64,000 nucleotides of DNA from Segatella copri (GCF_019127135.1 NZ_JAHOEA010000012.1:14133-78132); one strand, 5' to 3'; numbered from the stretch's first letter, positions 19,287 to 29,981 are shown. A program made the numbers and translations. Notes: a model not told the origin generated them from the letters alone.

Positions 19287-21062
19287 CTACTTGCTATATC
19301 CCTTTCCGAATGGAGGATTGAAGTCTGGCTGAAGGTTTACATCAGCCTTGTCCCACCAGAGGCGCTTGTGCCAATCGTCTGTACCACCCATGCGGTCGAT
19401 GGCAGCCTTGTAGTTGGCATTGTTGTACTGAGCTTCCAACTCAGGATACTGCAAGCGGACAGGCATTGACCAGTTAGAATCCGTATAAGTGAAACCATTC
19501 TTGGTCAAGAGATCACGATTCAAGATGGCAGGATAGTCAGAGCGGCGCATGTTAGCCCAACCCTCAGAAGGGTTCATCATGTGGAGAATCCAAGCCTGGG
19601 TGTTGATGGTCTCCTTAGGATTGTCACCCAACTTGTTGTTGGCAATGAACTCATTGATTTCATCCTCAGAAATCTTGTTGGACGTGAGATAATAGTTGTT
19701 GAGCAACTCCATGCTGGCACGAACACCAGCCTCGTAGTGACTCTCAGCATCACCACCACCTACATTCCAACCCTTGGTGGCAGCCTCAGCCTTGAGGAAC
19801 TCCACCTCAGCATAGCTCATCAAATCGCCAGGACAAGAAGGCATCTCGAAGTCGATGTTCAGGCAAGGACGACTAGCTCGGGCTATATAATCAGAGTTGG
19901 CATAAGTGTTCTTGTCTATCTCTGCATACTTCTTCAAGGTAGGAAGGTCATCCAACGTAGCTGGATTCATCCAGTCTGTGTACCAGGCTGCACCAGGGTT
20001 GCAAGGCTCCTCACCGAGGTTCTTGCTCTGGAAGTAAGCCAGGAAATCATCGGTCAAGTCGATGTTCTGCTCCTTATCTGGCTTCACCTGACTACGCTTG
20101 ATATTGTAGTAGTGACGGCAGATGCGATAGAGACGAGGGTCGTTGGTATTCTGCAACTGATAGAACAAGGTAGAGCATACCATGGTAGGCGATGTGGCAT
20201 CCTGACCATAGAGAGTCTCGCTCAATGCATTGGCACGGAAATCGTAATCGTTGGCTCCATCATAATAGGTAAATGGAGCATCAGCATACTTGATATAAGC
20301 ATCATCTGCTGCACTGGCGATGGCACCGGCAGCTACAGCCTTCTCAAACTCCTCCTTTGCCTTCTGTGGATTAACATCGGAAATGCGCATGGCATAGCGC
20401 ATACGGAGTGCATTGGCATACTTCTTCCACTGAGCTACATCACCACCCATGCTGGTGACATCACCAGAAATGTGGTCGGTACCTGTGCCAAGCTGCTTCT
20501 CGCAAGCGTCAAGTTCATCGAAGAACCAGCTGTAGAGTTCCTCTACGGTATCATACTTAGGGGTGGAGATACCTGAGATATAACCCAGACCTGCCTCCGA
20601 ACAAGGCACATCACCGTAGGTATCTGCCAAAACTGCCGTGATATAGACACGATGGATACGAAGTGCTGCATTCAAGTTTGCCTTGTCAGCAGAATTGTGG
20701 ATGGCATCCACAAGGTTCTTGATACCGATTTCATAATAGCGGTCCCAAACTCGACGGGTCATATCATCTTCTCTGAAATTAGAACCAGCGTAATTGGTTA
20801 CATTCCAACCACCAGCGAAATACTGTGGAAAACCAGTTATATAGTTACGGTAGGTATCCATCAGACTGAAGTCACCGTAAGTCTGCAACAAAGCTGTTGT
20901 CAACTGTGCGTTAGGGTCGAGCTCGCTCACCTTGGTCTTGTCGGTATTGATGTTGCTCAAGGTATCATCAGAGCAAGAAGTCATCGCAGTGCCGGTTGCC
21001 ATCAGGGCAAAAGCCATCATCAGGCTGCTCTTACCTATATATTTCTTGATTATATTGTTCAT
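19287..21062 (-). CDS. SusD/RagB-family lipoprotein of PUL1
   Basis: Outer-membrane surface lipoprotein of 591 residues that acts as the lid of the SusC transporter. The lipobox ends in TSC near residue 29, followed by SDDTLSN. The body is the helical TPR-like SusD fold, with the conserved early segment YGDFSLMDTYRNYITG and AVLADTYGDVPCSEA (about 135-150). The C-terminal part contains the conserved MPVRLQYPELE. Length is normal for the SusD-like_2 type. It follows SusC by 58 bases, and the pair is co-transcribed. Confidence 0.94.
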   Translation of the reverse strand: MNNIIKKYIGKSSLMMAFALMATGTAMTSCSDDTLSNINTDKTKVSELDPNAQLTTALLQTYGDFSLMDTYRNYITGFPQYFAGGWNVTNYAGSNFREDDMTRRVWDRYYEIGIKNLVDAIHNSADKANLNAALRIHRVYITAVLADTYGDVPCSEAGLGYISGISTPKYDTVEELYSWFFDELDACEKQLGTGTDHISGDVTSMGGDVAQWKKYANALRMRYAMRISDVNPQKAKEEFEKAVAAGAIASAADDAYIKYADAPFTYYDGANDYDFRANALSETLYGQDATSPTMVCSTLFYQLQNTNDPRLYRICRHYYNIKRSQVKPDKEQNIDLTDDFLAYFQSKNLGEEPCNPGAAWYTDWMNPATLDDLPTLKKYAEIDKNTYANSDYIARASRPCLNIDFEMPSCPGDLMSYAEVEFLKAEAATKGWNVGGGDAESHYEAGVRASMELLNNYYLTSNKISEDEINEFIANNKLGDNPKETINTQAWILHMMNPSEGWANMRRSDYPAILNRDLLTKNGFTYTDSNWSMPVRLQYPELEAQYNNANYKAAIDRMGGTDDWHKRLWWDKADVNLQPDFNPPFGKGYSK

Positions 21063-21120
21063 TTTCTTACCTTATTATATATTAGAACTCTTCTAAAGAA
21101 ATTGATTCATTTTTTCGAGA

Positions 21121-24100
21121 CTAGAACTTCACGTTCACGTTCAAACCATAACTCTTGCGAGATGGCAGGGAACCATATTCCAAACCGAGACCTGAGGTGT
21201 TGTAGCTGGAGTCTGGGTCGATGTTAGGAATGTTCTTCCAAACAATGAATGGGTTACGAGCCACGAAGGATACGGTCAAGCCTTTGACATACTTGCCCAG
21301 GATGCTCTCTGGGAAGGTATAGCCGAAAGTAATCTCACGACACTTCACGTAAGAGTTGTCGTAAACGAAGGCACTCTGCACGCCATTTGCCACATGCTTC
21401 CAGTAATCTTCAGGGTTCACGGCGATGTCGTTCTTGCGATAAGTACCGTCGCCATTGTCGATAACACCCTCTACGACAAGTCCTTTGCAGTTACCAGTCT
21501 CACGCCATGCGGCAAGATCCATCCCCGAAGCCTTGCGAGCCTCCTCGGAAGTGTACCACTCCTCACGGCCTGCCAATGTTCCCTTTGCCTTACCTGTCTG
21601 GTATGCAGAACGCATGGACATAGAGTAGATGTCGGCACCTACCTTCACATCGAAGGATGCAGAGAGGCGGAAGTTCTTGTAGCTGAAGGTTGAGTAGAAA
21701 CCACCTGTCCAGTCCCAAGTAGAATTGCCGATGGTCTTGACCTTCTGGTCAATCTTTGGAAGACCAGTAGCTGCATCGACAACCACCTGTCCCTTGTCGT
21801 TGTAGAGGAAGTCGTGTCCACGGATAGCTCCATAGTTCTCGCCAACCTGAGCACCTACTGATACACCACACCATGTGGCCTTGGCAAGCTCAAAATAGTC
21901 CATGCCATCGGTGAGCGACTTCACCTTGTTGGTATTCTTCGAGAAGTTGACACCCAAGTCCCAAGCGAAGTCCTTGATCTGCAAGGCACGGGCATTGAGG
22001 GCAATCTCGACACCCTGGTTCTGAATCTCACCGGCATTGATGAGGCGGTAAGCATAGCCAGAGGTGGTGGTTGAAGCCAAACTCAAAATCTGGTTCTTGG
22101 AGTTCTGGTTGTAATAGGTGGCATCCAAGCCCAAGCGTCCGTTAAGGAACTTCATCTCCAAACCTACCTCGTAAGAACCTGTCATTGTAGGCTTCAAATC
22201 CTTGTTTGGCTGTGTTGAGTTGGCTATCATACCGATGGTATAACCCGAGTAGCTGTACTTGCCCGTGGTATAGTTGAGTGCCAACAGGTATGGATCGGTA
22301 TCGCTACCTACCTTTGCCCAAGATGCGCGAATCTTACCATAATTGATGAACTTCTTGTTCTTGATAAACTCAGAGAAAACCAAGCTACCAGATACAGAAG
22401 GATATACGTATGTATTGTTATTTGTAGGGAGCGTAGACGACTTATCGCCACGGAGGGTTCCCTCCAAATAGTAAGTATGCTTGTAGCCGAGACTTGCGCT
22501 GGCATAGAGAGAGCTGATCTGTTTCTTGTACATGCTCTCACGAGTATTCTGTTCCTGATAGTTCATGATATTCTGGATGCCATTCATCTGCTGGTTGAGA
22601 CCGATGTTTGTAGTGGTCTTGTTGTTCACCTTGAAGATGTTACCACCAGCGGTAGCGTTGACATCGAAGTCGCCCCATGAGTTGTTATAGAGGGCGAGTA
22701 TCTCGGCGTTGAGTGTGCGGTTGTTGAAGATTTGGTCGGTAAGCTTTCCGGCAGGAGTTCCTGGAGTTGTCTTGGCGATGAAGTCCTCGAAGTTCATGCT
22801 GTTGATGTCGGTACCAATAGTACCCTGCAACTTGAGGTGCTTGTTGATGTTCCAGATTGCCTTACCCGTAAAACGGAACACGTCCTTGTCGGATGTATTG
22901 CTGTTCTTATAGAGATCCCAGTATGGGTTCTTGTTATACTGATCATTACCATTCCAGTTGGAGTAGTTGCCGTCGGCATCCTCATAGTGCTTCAACCAAG
23001 CCTGGTCGTAGGTACCCACCAAGGTCATGAGGTTCTTACCCACGTTGCTCTGGGAGTCACCAAGGGCAGGACGGTTCTTTACCTTCTCACGAGTATAGTT
23101 GGCGGTGAAGTCGAAGTCAACAGGACCGGCAGAGGTATTCACACGGAGGTTGAAGTTGTCACGACTCATATTGGTATTTGGCAAGATATCCTTGTTGCGC
23201 ATATCGGTAACAGAGAAACGCATACCCGTCTTACCGGAATTTACTGAGAGGATGGCAGAGTTCTGGGTAGTGAAACCTGTACGGAAGAAACCAGAAGCAT
23301 TGTTAGGATGCATCATGAATGGACGTTCCTCGCCATCGAAATATTTGAACATGAAGTCATCGGCCTTAGGTCCCCAACTGGCATTGGTACCAGAAGTGCT
23401 CGAATTAGGAAGCTCACCATTGTAGCCAGCACCATATATCTCCTGGATGTCGTCCCATTTAGCCAACTGAGTATCGATAGTATAAGAACCATTGTACTCC
23501 ACGGAAATTTTATCCTTCTCCGCCTTCTTGGTCGTAATCAAGATAACACCATGGGAAGCACGGCTACCATAGAGGGCAGAGGCAGCAGGACCTTTCAATA
23601 CGGTCATCGTCTCGATATCGTCAGGATTGATGGCAGAGATACCATCACCGAGGTCATAACCACCAGCTTCACCAGCACTGCCAAAGTTGGTATTATCCAA
23701 AGGCACACCATCCACCACGTAAAGAGGCTGGTTATTGCCTGCCATTTCTGTATTACCACGAAGAAGCACGCGGGTAGAACCAGAAGCACCGCCAGCGGTG
23801 TTCTGCACAACGAGACCAGCCACCTTACCTGAAAGAGAGTTGATGACGTTGGTTTCCTTCGCCTTGGTAAGTTCCTCACCTTTAACCTCCTCCAAGCCAT
23901 AGCCCAAAGCCTTGCGGTCGCGCTTGATACCAAGGGCGGTAACAACGACCTCATTCAAGGCCTTACCATCTTCCTGCATCTGTATTTTCATGCCATTAGC
24001 AGCTTTCACGGTCATCGTCTTGTAACCGATGTAGCTCACTTCGAGCGTTGCTCCAGGCTTACAGTTCAACGTAAAGTTACCATCAATATCGGTAACGGCA

Positions 24101-24297
24101 CCATTGGTTGTACCAGCCACCTTCACGCTAGCGCCAATCAAGGTTTCGCCAGTGGCATCCACCACTGTACCCTTGATGCCTTGGTTCTGCTGAACGCTCA
24201 TCGCTGCATTGTTCATCTGGGCAGCGAGAATGGCAGAAGTAGGCATCCACATCAAACCTGCACCGAGCAGGCCGAGAAACATAGTTTTCTTTCTCAT
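21121..24297 (-). CDS. SusC-family TonB-dependent transporter of PUL1
   Basis: Outer-membrane importer of 1058 residues for oligosaccharides. Order: signal peptide; carboxypeptidase-regulatory-like domain with GIKGTVVDATGETLIGASV (about 40-120); the link LNEVVVTALGIKR; the plug (LYVVDGVPLDN, TVLKGPAASALYGSRAS); and a 22-strand barrel ending in NVNVKF with the usual terminal Phe. No STN domain is seen, so sigma/anti-sigma signalling is not expected, in keeping with HTCS control. Pairs with the SusD downstream. Confidence 0.95.
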   Translation of the reverse strand: MRKKTMFLGLLGAGLMWMPTSAILAAQMNNAAMSVQQNQGIKGTVVDATGETLIGASVKVAGTTNGAVTDIDGNFTLNCKPGATLEVSYIGYKTMTVKAANGMKIQMQEDGKALNEVVVTALGIKRDRKALGYGLEEVKGEELTKAKETNVINSLSGKVAGLVVQNTAGGASGSTRVLLRGNTEMAGNNQPLYVVDGVPLDNTNFGSAGEAGGYDLGDGISAINPDDIETMTVLKGPAASALYGSRASHGVILITTKKAEKDKISVEYNGSYTIDTQLAKWDDIQEIYGAGYNGELPNSSTSGTNASWGPKADDFMFKYFDGEERPFMMHPNNASGFFRTGFTTQNSAILSVNSGKTGMRFSVTDMRNKDILPNTNMSRDNFNLRVNTSAGPVDFDFTANYTREKVKNRPALGDSQSNVGKNLMTLVGTYDQAWLKHYEDADGNYSNWNGNDQYNKNPYWDLYKNSNTSDKDVFRFTGKAIWNINKHLKLQGTIGTDINSMNFEDFIAKTTPGTPAGKLTDQIFNNRTLNAEILALYNNSWGDFDVNATAGGNIFKVNNKTTTNIGLNQQMNGIQNIMNYQEQNTRESMYKKQISSLYASASLGYKHTYYLEGTLRGDKSSTLPTNNNTYVYPSVSGSLVFSEFIKNKKFINYGKIRASWAKVGSDTDPYLLALNYTTGKYSYSGYTIGMIANSTQPNKDLKPTMTGSYEVGLEMKFLNGRLGLDATYYNQNSKNQILSLASTTTSGYAYRLINAGEIQNQGVEIALNARALQIKDFAWDLGVNFSKNTNKVKSLTDGMDYFELAKATWCGVSVGAQVGENYGAIRGHDFLYNDKGQVVVDAATGLPKIDQKVKTIGNSTWDWTGGFYSTFSYKNFRLSASFDVKVGADIYSMSMRSAYQTGKAKGTLAGREEWYTSEEARKASGMDLAAWRETGNCKGLVVEGVIDNGDGTYRKNDIAVNPEDYWKHVANGVQSAFVYDNSYVKCREITFGYTFPESILGKYVKGLTVSFVARNPFIVWKNIPNIDPDSSYNTSGLGLEYGSLPSRKSYGLNVNVKF

Positions 24298-24324
24298 AAT
24301 TGATATCTAGTTTTTAATTTAACA

Positions 24325-25545
24325 TTATTCTTTCCCAAAGATTCCTTCGAGAATCCAAGGAGCATTCACCTTCATACTCTTGAAACGGTCGAAGATGCCA
24401 TACTTCTCAGAGCCGTTGCCGAAGTGGTTGTTGTCCCAAACGAAAGTAGAGAAGCCTCGTTTGCGAGCCTCCGTAGTCAAGAACTTACAGTAGTAGGTCA
24501 TGTTTTCATGCACTTTCTCTGAGTTTGACTTATAGTGATCGGTTACTCCCCACTCTCCTATTACGATACCCAGTCCTTTGTTGCTCCAGGTATTCACCGC
24601 CTTGTCGAAGAAATCCGTCATCGTCTTCTCGTTTTCTGCAGGTATCTTGCCAGCATCCTTGTAAGCATCCCCCCAGTAATCGTAGGTGCAATCGCCGGCG
24701 TAGCTCCATGGCTGATAGTAGTGAAATTCCACACTCATATAGTTGTTGCCATTGCCTTCGGCATCCTTCGGAATGATGAAATCTCCATTCTCGATGCCAA
24801 ACCATGGGTTACAAACGTAAGTCTGTAAGATGAGGTGGCGCTTGGCATTGTTGCCGCCTGTAGCACGAACCATATCCACGAATATCTGATTGTAAGCATT
24901 CTGCACTTCGAGGTTCTCGGCAGTAGGTTTGCCCCAGTTATCTTTGATATGCACTTCGTTAGTTCCTGCGAAAGCAAGACGATAATCATAATTGGCAAAC
25001 TCAGAGGCGATATTCATCCAGAGGAGCGCAAGCTTCTGGCAGTTTTCTTCCTTATATTGATAGGTAGGACGACCTTCGAGCCATTTTTCATGATGCACAT
25101 TGATGATAACCTTCAAACCGTTGTCAAGGCACCAGCCCACCACCTCCTTGATGCGAGCAATCCAAGCCTTGTCGATGCTCATCGCCTGAGCGTTGGTAAT
25201 GTGGCACTGCCAACGGATTGGAATACGGATGGCATTGAAACCTGCCTTCTTCACGGCTTGTATCATCTTCTTGGTAACAACGGGATTGCCCCAGGCTGTC
25301 TCTGCATGGATAGAACCATCAGGGTTGCCAATCTGCATCGACTCACCATCCTGACCAGGAGCAGAACACTCAAATTCGTTGCCAAGATTCCATCCCACAA
25401 CGTCTTTATTCCATTGCTGGGCAGTAGGCATGGATTCACCTACACCATCTGAACTGCTGGATGATTGCAACGTACTTGCTTCGCATGAGAAACATGTGAA
25501 GACGCCTATTAAAAAGAGGCTAATTTTCAAAAAGTTCCTTTTCAT
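24325..25545 (-). CDS. GH5 endo-glucanase-like lipoprotein
   Basis: Protein of 406 residues with a lipobox (CFSC, Cys21), so it is probably displayed on the cell surface to cut polysaccharide before import. The GH5 barrel begins at VVGWNLGNEFEC. The acid/base is Glu197 in GTNEVH and the nucleophile Glu331 in VIGEWGV; HHEKWLE and SVEFHYYQPW are the usual substrate-cleft segments. It resembles cellulase or xyloglucanase-type subfamilies; the subfamily cannot be set by eye, so cellulose, mixed-linkage glucan, glucomannan and xyloglucan all remain possible. It is the first gene after the PUL1 promoter, 27 bases before SusC. Confidence 0.92.
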   Translation of the reverse strand: MKRNFLKISLFLIGVFTCFSCEASTLQSSSSSDGVGESMPTAQQWNKDVVGWNLGNEFECSAPGQDGESMQIGNPDGSIHAETAWGNPVVTKKMIQAVKKAGFNAIRIPIRWQCHITNAQAMSIDKAWIARIKEVVGWCLDNGLKVIINVHHEKWLEGRPTYQYKEENCQKLALLWMNIASEFANYDYRLAFAGTNEVHIKDNWGKPTAENLEVQNAYNQIFVDMVRATGGNNAKRHLILQTYVCNPWFGIENGDFIIPKDAEGNGNNYMSVEFHYYQPWSYAGDCTYDYWGDAYKDAGKIPAENEKTMTDFFDKAVNTWSNKGLGIVIGEWGVTDHYKSNSEKVHENMTYYCKFLTTEARKRGFSTFVWDNNHFGNGSEKYGIFDRFKSMKVNAPWILEGIFGKE

Positions 25546-25614
25546 TTTTATGTTTATATTGTTATTGTTTCGTTTTTTAAATAACTGTTTAACTTACGTA
25601 ACAGAATCTGGCTG

Positions 25615-25622
25615 CAAAGATA
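25615..25622 (-). promoter_or_regulatory. PUL1 promoter -7 box
   Basis: The minus strand reads TATCTTTG, a perfect -7 box 70 bases before the GH5 ATG. The -33 element is weak, as expected for a promoter activated by an HTCS. Confidence 0.55.
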
Positions 25623-25661
25623 AAGAAAAGGAACTTTCAGAGGGTTAGATAACAAACAAAA

Positions 25662-25708
25662 AAGGTTTCGATTCAGACATATTATCTAAACAGAAACCTT
25701 TTCTTTGA
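25662..25708 (-). terminator. Terminator after the HTCS gene
   Basis: On the minus strand AAAAGGTTTC and GAAACCTTTT pair, followed by a T-run, about 20 bases past the HTCS stop codon and before the PUL1 promoter. Confidence 0.75.
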
Positions 25709-25723
25709 ATTTAAAACTCTAAT

Positions 25724-28700
25724 TTACAGATACTTACTTGGAGAGACTCCAAAGTGCTTTTTAAATACAGTACTAAAGTACTTCACATTTACAAAACCGG
25801 CTTTCACAGAGACCTCCAGCACACTATCCCCCTGTTTCAGGAAGATTGCAGCCTGCTCCAGACGTATCAAACGCATAAAATCCTGCGGACTTTGACCCGT
25901 AAGAGTCTTCAGCCTACCATAGAAAAGCGTTCTGCTCATCGCCATCTCTCTACAGAGTCGGTCGATATTAAAGTTTGTGTCGCTCAGATGAGCCAACACC
26001 AAACGGGTCGCTTTATCTACAAAAACCTGGTCTTGCGGATTCAGAACAGCTTCTGCCACATTTTCGAATGTCTGGCCTTGCTTATTCAAGACAGTATCAT
26101 CCTTTTTCTCTTCAGAAGCTCCAGTAGGTTCCAAGAGTTCATAGGAAGAATCAGAACCCACAATCTGCTCGGAAGAAGCAGACTCAGAAGCAACCTCTCC
26201 TCTAACAAGAGCAAGGCTTCTGTCCATATAATACTGACTCAACCGGCGACGATTCTTCAAAATACTGGCAACCTTACTCGCAAGAATAGCAGTATCGAAT
26301 GGCTTGGCTATATAGTCATCAGCACCCAGTCCGAGTCCCTCTATCATAAAGTCACGACCAGCCTTAGCAGTCAGCAGGATAACAGGCAGCCATGATGTTT
26401 CCTTATTTTCCTTGATGCTGCGACAGAACTCATCTCCGTGCATTCCCGGCATCATGACATCAGAAACAACGATATCACATACTCCGCCCTCTTTCAAATA
26501 TTTCAAGGCAGCCTCTGCACTCTCCACATCAACTACCTGATAAGAATCACCAAAAGTCATTCTGATATATTTGCGAAGATCCTCATTGTCATCGACAAAA
26601 AGAAGTGTATCCGTTGAAACGTCAGCATCCTGCAGAACCGCAGAAGACACAGTCTGGCAAGTCTCATCATGCTTATCTTCAGCTAAAGAAGATTCAGTTG
26701 CAACATTTTTCTTTTCTCCAACAAGCCGGACAGCAGAATCTGTTACATGACCTAATGGCATCTTCACACAGAAAGTAGTACCCTTTCCTTCCTCACTTAC
26801 GAAACTAAGCTTTCCTCCTAATTTCTCTACGAGCTTTCGTGTAAGCATCAGTCCTAATCCACTTCCCATTTCCTGAGAATTTATCGCATTAGAAGCCCTG
26901 AAGAAGGTCTTGAAGATACTCTTAATTTCGGCCTTTGGAATACCTATACCTGTATCACATACATGAATCATAGCCATCTTGCCTTCAACAGAAGCCGACA
27001 ACGTAACCTTTCCACCTTGAGGTGTATATTTGATAGCATTCGAGAGAAGATTTTCCAATATCAGATCCATCATTTTGACATCAGAATGAATCTGTTGCTG
27101 CGGACACGTTTCAATACACAGTTGAATATGCTTCTCCTGAGCAGCCAATACAAACTTTTCCAACTGCACACGTAAAAGCATCGGCAATTCTATATCTTGC
27201 AGGCGAACCTGTTCGGCAGACTGCTCTACCTTTTGGAAGTCAAGCAATTCTGTAACCATCTTCAATAGTTTGTTGCCGTTGCGATGCGCCATATCCAAGA
27301 ATCCACGACTTTTCTCACTCAAGTTGGAATCATTAGCCAAATTATCAAGAGGAGCCAACACGAGACTCAAAGGAGTACGTATGTTATGGGCAGTATTAAC
27401 GAAGAAATTGATTTTTTCATCATAATACTTTCGCTGTAAGCGCTCTTTGTAATACTGCCAGACAAAATATAAGATGGCAGCAAAAATACAGAGATAGATA
27501 ATCCATGCCCACCAGGTATTCCACCAAGGTTGGGCTATATGAATTTCCAAAGTTGTTTCTCCCAATTCTCTACCATTACTTCTGCAGATAGCCTTTACAT
27601 GAAGCACATAGCTGCCCGAAGGCAAATTTACAAATCGTGCCAACTGATTAGAAGATGGTTTACTCCAATTACGGTCGTATCCTTCCAAATAATATTGATA
27701 TTGAATATCATACTGGTATTGATAATTGATACTCTCGAAAGAAACAACCAGCGTATTCTCATTATGGCTAAGACTCAATTTGCCTTTCTTCAACATTTCA
27801 AAGAGACATTCATTCCAGTAATCGGAACGTTCGACACCTTCAACCTCAACACTATGAATACGAAGTGGAGCGGCATAATTCAAACCTTTGGCAAACATAG
27901 GAGCCAAAGCGACAACTCCATCGTTGCTGCCAAAAAGCACCCTGCCATCTGAAGTACACGCAACAGACATTCGGTTATACTCACGTTCCATTCCCTTAAA
28001 GATGTTGAGGTTTACTATCTTCCCCTGTTTCATGAACGCCAAACCTTTATCCGTACTTATCCACAAATTGCCATTAATACCTTTTATAAGTCCATAAACA
28101 GTATTAGAAGGCAAAGCGTCCTGATTAGTATAACGCTTAAACTTCTTTGTCAGTAAATCATAATCATAGAGTCCTCCTCCATCCGTTCCAATCCAGATAT
28201 GACGGGAATCCTGAAAAGCCATACTGTTGACAAACAAATTAATGTCTTTATCGGGATACTGTTCAGGATAAAAGAAATGACGAGGATGCAAAGGTTCGCG
28301 CTTATCAATCAAATAGCCTCCATGCGAAGTTCCTACAGCAATAAAACGCTTATCCAGTGATTCCGTGATGCATTGCACTTCGTTGACTGGCAGATAGAAT
28401 ACCGACTTTCCCGTTCCATTCAAATTATATTTATCTGAAGGGAAACAAGCCATATCTCCATCCAAACATCCCACCCAAACATTACCATCGCTATCAGTTA
28501 AAAGACTGAATACGTAATCACTCTTCAACATTCCTGTTTCCACAGAATAAGCAGGCATACTAGTGCCATCAGCATAAACCTGATATACGCCATTACCATA
28601 GGTACCAACCAGAATTCTGCCGTCTATAGTCTGACAAATCGTAAGCGCCACTTTATTATATAATCCATGATGCCAAAGACGAGTCTGCGCATCATAAACA

Positions 28701-29857
28701 CTTACTCCTTTATCTGTGGCATACCATATTTTCCCATCACGGCTTTGGAAAACATCGTTCACACAATTATCTATCAGTGATTGATTGTTGAGATATTCAT
28801 GTGTGATATATTCCAAAGTATGTTTCATCGGTATTGCCAAATCTACTCCTCCCGAGTAAGAGCCTGTCCACAAATCGCCAAAACGATCGCAGCACAAGGT
28901 ATATAATCCATTACCATTCAACACGTTACCCGGACGTCCATCTGTATCAAGCAAGAGCTTGGTTTGTTTATTCGAACTGTCATAAGCATATATTCCAGCT
29001 CCATCTACAGCCATCAGAAGAGTCTGCTTATCATATAAAATGATTGAACGTACGGGAATTTTAGGAATGTTTTGCAAAGATTGGAAATCAGCAGATTTTA
29101 TCAGCTTCCAAGTACGATCATCCAGCACTTTAACTCCTTCGTGAAAAGTACCCAGCCAGATACGATGTCCCACAATATCATGATAAGAGGATACTACAGA
29201 ACTGCCACTAATCTTCTTTTCTAACTTCCGGGCAGACATCGAATAGCAATAAACATCTTTAAATGTTCCTATCAAGAGTTTCTCACCTATAAATTGGATA
29301 TGATTAATATAGGTATTTTTCAATACAAACCTACCCTTAGCTGTCTCCCGAACTATCTCCTTTCCATCAGTAGCTGCTGATAAGCAATAAATGCCTCTAT
29401 CCATAGCTAACCAGAAATTGCCCTTTTCGTCTACCAACAGTTCGTTCAACACGATACTTCCACCTAAAATATTCTGAAGATTACATTTCAAGACAAATGC
29501 ATCTTTCCTCCTATCATATATATACACCTTTCCCTTGTTGTCGTAGGCGTAAATCAGATGTTGCGCATCCTTAGTCAGTTTAATACTTCTACCACTAGCA
29601 TCACTATACGGCATCTCTGTGTATAAAGTATAATTGGTTACCTGTTGCCCATTATATCGGTCAACTCCACGCTTAGTACTTATCCACATGGCACCATCCT
29701 CTGCCTCGACAATAGAATAAACTCGAGGGCTGGAAAGACCATTGTCAGCATTGAGATTGGAAAGCATGAACATATTTCTGGAAATATGCGCATATGCCTG
29801 AAGAGCCGATGCCAACAGCAGCAATATAATGAGAGTGCAGGATTTATATCGTTTCAT
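25724..29857 (-). CDS. Hybrid two-component system regulator (HTCS) of PUL1
   Basis: Single-chain sensor and regulator of 1377 residues. Signal peptide; periplasmic double beta-propeller of repeated NLWISTDKG/NVWVGCLDG-type motifs (about 30-660); Y_Y_Y domain (GSYVLHVKA, about 690-775); membrane helix at about 783-803; HisKA with His824 in NTAHNIRTP; HATPase (NLLSNAIKYTP, GSGLGLML); receiver with Asp1133 in VVSDVMMPG; and a C-terminal AraC HTH (about 1275-1377). The periplasmic part senses an oligosaccharide from the polysaccharide cut by the locus. The start at MKRYKSC (29857) is chosen over an in-frame ATG at 30154 because it opens the signal peptide and leaves the promoter at 29885-29892 upstream. 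All phosphorelay residues are intact. Confidence 0.96.
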   Translation of the reverse strand: MKRYKSCTLIILLLLASALQAYAHISRNMFMLSNLNADNGLSSPRVYSIVEAEDGAMWISTKRGVDRYNGQQVTNYTLYTEMPYSDASGRSIKLTKDAQHLIYAYDNKGKVYIYDRRKDAFVLKCNLQNILGGSIVLNELLVDEKGNFWLAMDRGIYCLSAATDGKEIVRETAKGRFVLKNTYINHIQFIGEKLLIGTFKDVYCYSMSARKLEKKISGSSVVSSYHDIVGHRIWLGTFHEGVKVLDDRTWKLIKSADFQSLQNIPKIPVRSIILYDKQTLLMAVDGAGIYAYDSSNKQTKLLLDTDGRPGNVLNGNGLYTLCCDRFGDLWTGSYSGGVDLAIPMKHTLEYITHEYLNNQSLIDNCVNDVFQSRDGKIWYATDKGVSVYDAQTRLWHHGLYNKVALTICQTIDGRILVGTYGNGVYQVYADGTSMPAYSVETGMLKSDYVFSLLTDSDGNVWVGCLDGDMACFPSDKYNLNGTGKSVFYLPVNEVQCITESLDKRFIAVGTSHGGYLIDKREPLHPRHFFYPEQYPDKDINLFVNSMAFQDSRHIWIGTDGGGLYDYDLLTKKFKRYTNQDALPSNTVYGLIKGINGNLWISTDKGLAFMKQGKIVNLNIFKGMEREYNRMSVACTSDGRVLFGSNDGVVALAPMFAKGLNYAAPLRIHSVEVEGVERSDYWNECLFEMLKKGKLSLSHNENTLVVSFESINYQYQYDIQYQYYLEGYDRNWSKPSSNQLARFVNLPSGSYVLHVKAICRSNGRELGETTLEIHIAQPWWNTWWAWIIYLCIFAAILYFVWQYYKERLQRKYYDEKINFFVNTAHNIRTPLSLVLAPLDNLANDSNLSEKSRGFLDMAHRNGNKLLKMVTELLDFQKVEQSAEQVRLQDIELPMLLRVQLEKFVLAAQEKHIQLCIETCPQQQIHSDVKMMDLILENLLSNAIKYTPQGGKVTLSASVEGKMAMIHVCDTGIGIPKAEIKSIFKTFFRASNAINSQEMGSGLGLMLTRKLVEKLGGKLSFVSEEGKGTTFCVKMPLGHVTDSAVRLVGEKKNVATESSLAEDKHDETCQTVSSAVLQDADVSTDTLLFVDDNEDLRKYIRMTFGDSYQVVDVESAEAALKYLKEGGVCDIVVSDVMMPGMHGDEFCRSIKENKETSWLPVILLTAKAGRDFMIEGLGLGADDYIAKPFDTAILASKVASILKNRRRLSQYYMDRSLALVRGEVASESASSEQIVGSDSSYELLEPTGASEEKKDDTVLNKQGQTFENVAEAVLNPQDQVFVDKATRLVLAHLSDTNFNIDRLCREMAMSRTLFYGRLKTLTGQSPQDFMRLIRLEQAAIFLKQGDSVLEVSVKAGFVNVKYFSTVFKKHFGVSPSKYL

Positions 29858-29884
29858 AATTCTTTCATTGATATAATTTGGGGA

Positions 29885-29892
29885 CAAAGATA
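29885..29892 (-). promoter_or_regulatory. HTCS -7 box
   Basis: TATCTTTG on the minus strand, 28 bases before the HTCS ATG. The spacing to the start is short, and the -33 is not clear. Confidence 0.5.
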
Positions 29893-29946
29893 ATACAAAA
29901 AAATGAAAAACAAATAGAATAATGAGATAAAATGAAAAAAATCTAT

Positions 29947-29954
29947 TATCTTTG
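29947..29954 (+). promoter_or_regulatory. Aminopeptidase -7 box
   Basis: TATCTTTG, 28 bases before the ATG at 29982, divergent from the HTCS promoter. No clear -33 box. Confidence 0.5.
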
Positions 29955-29981
29955 CAAGATATTAATATAAAGATATAGACT

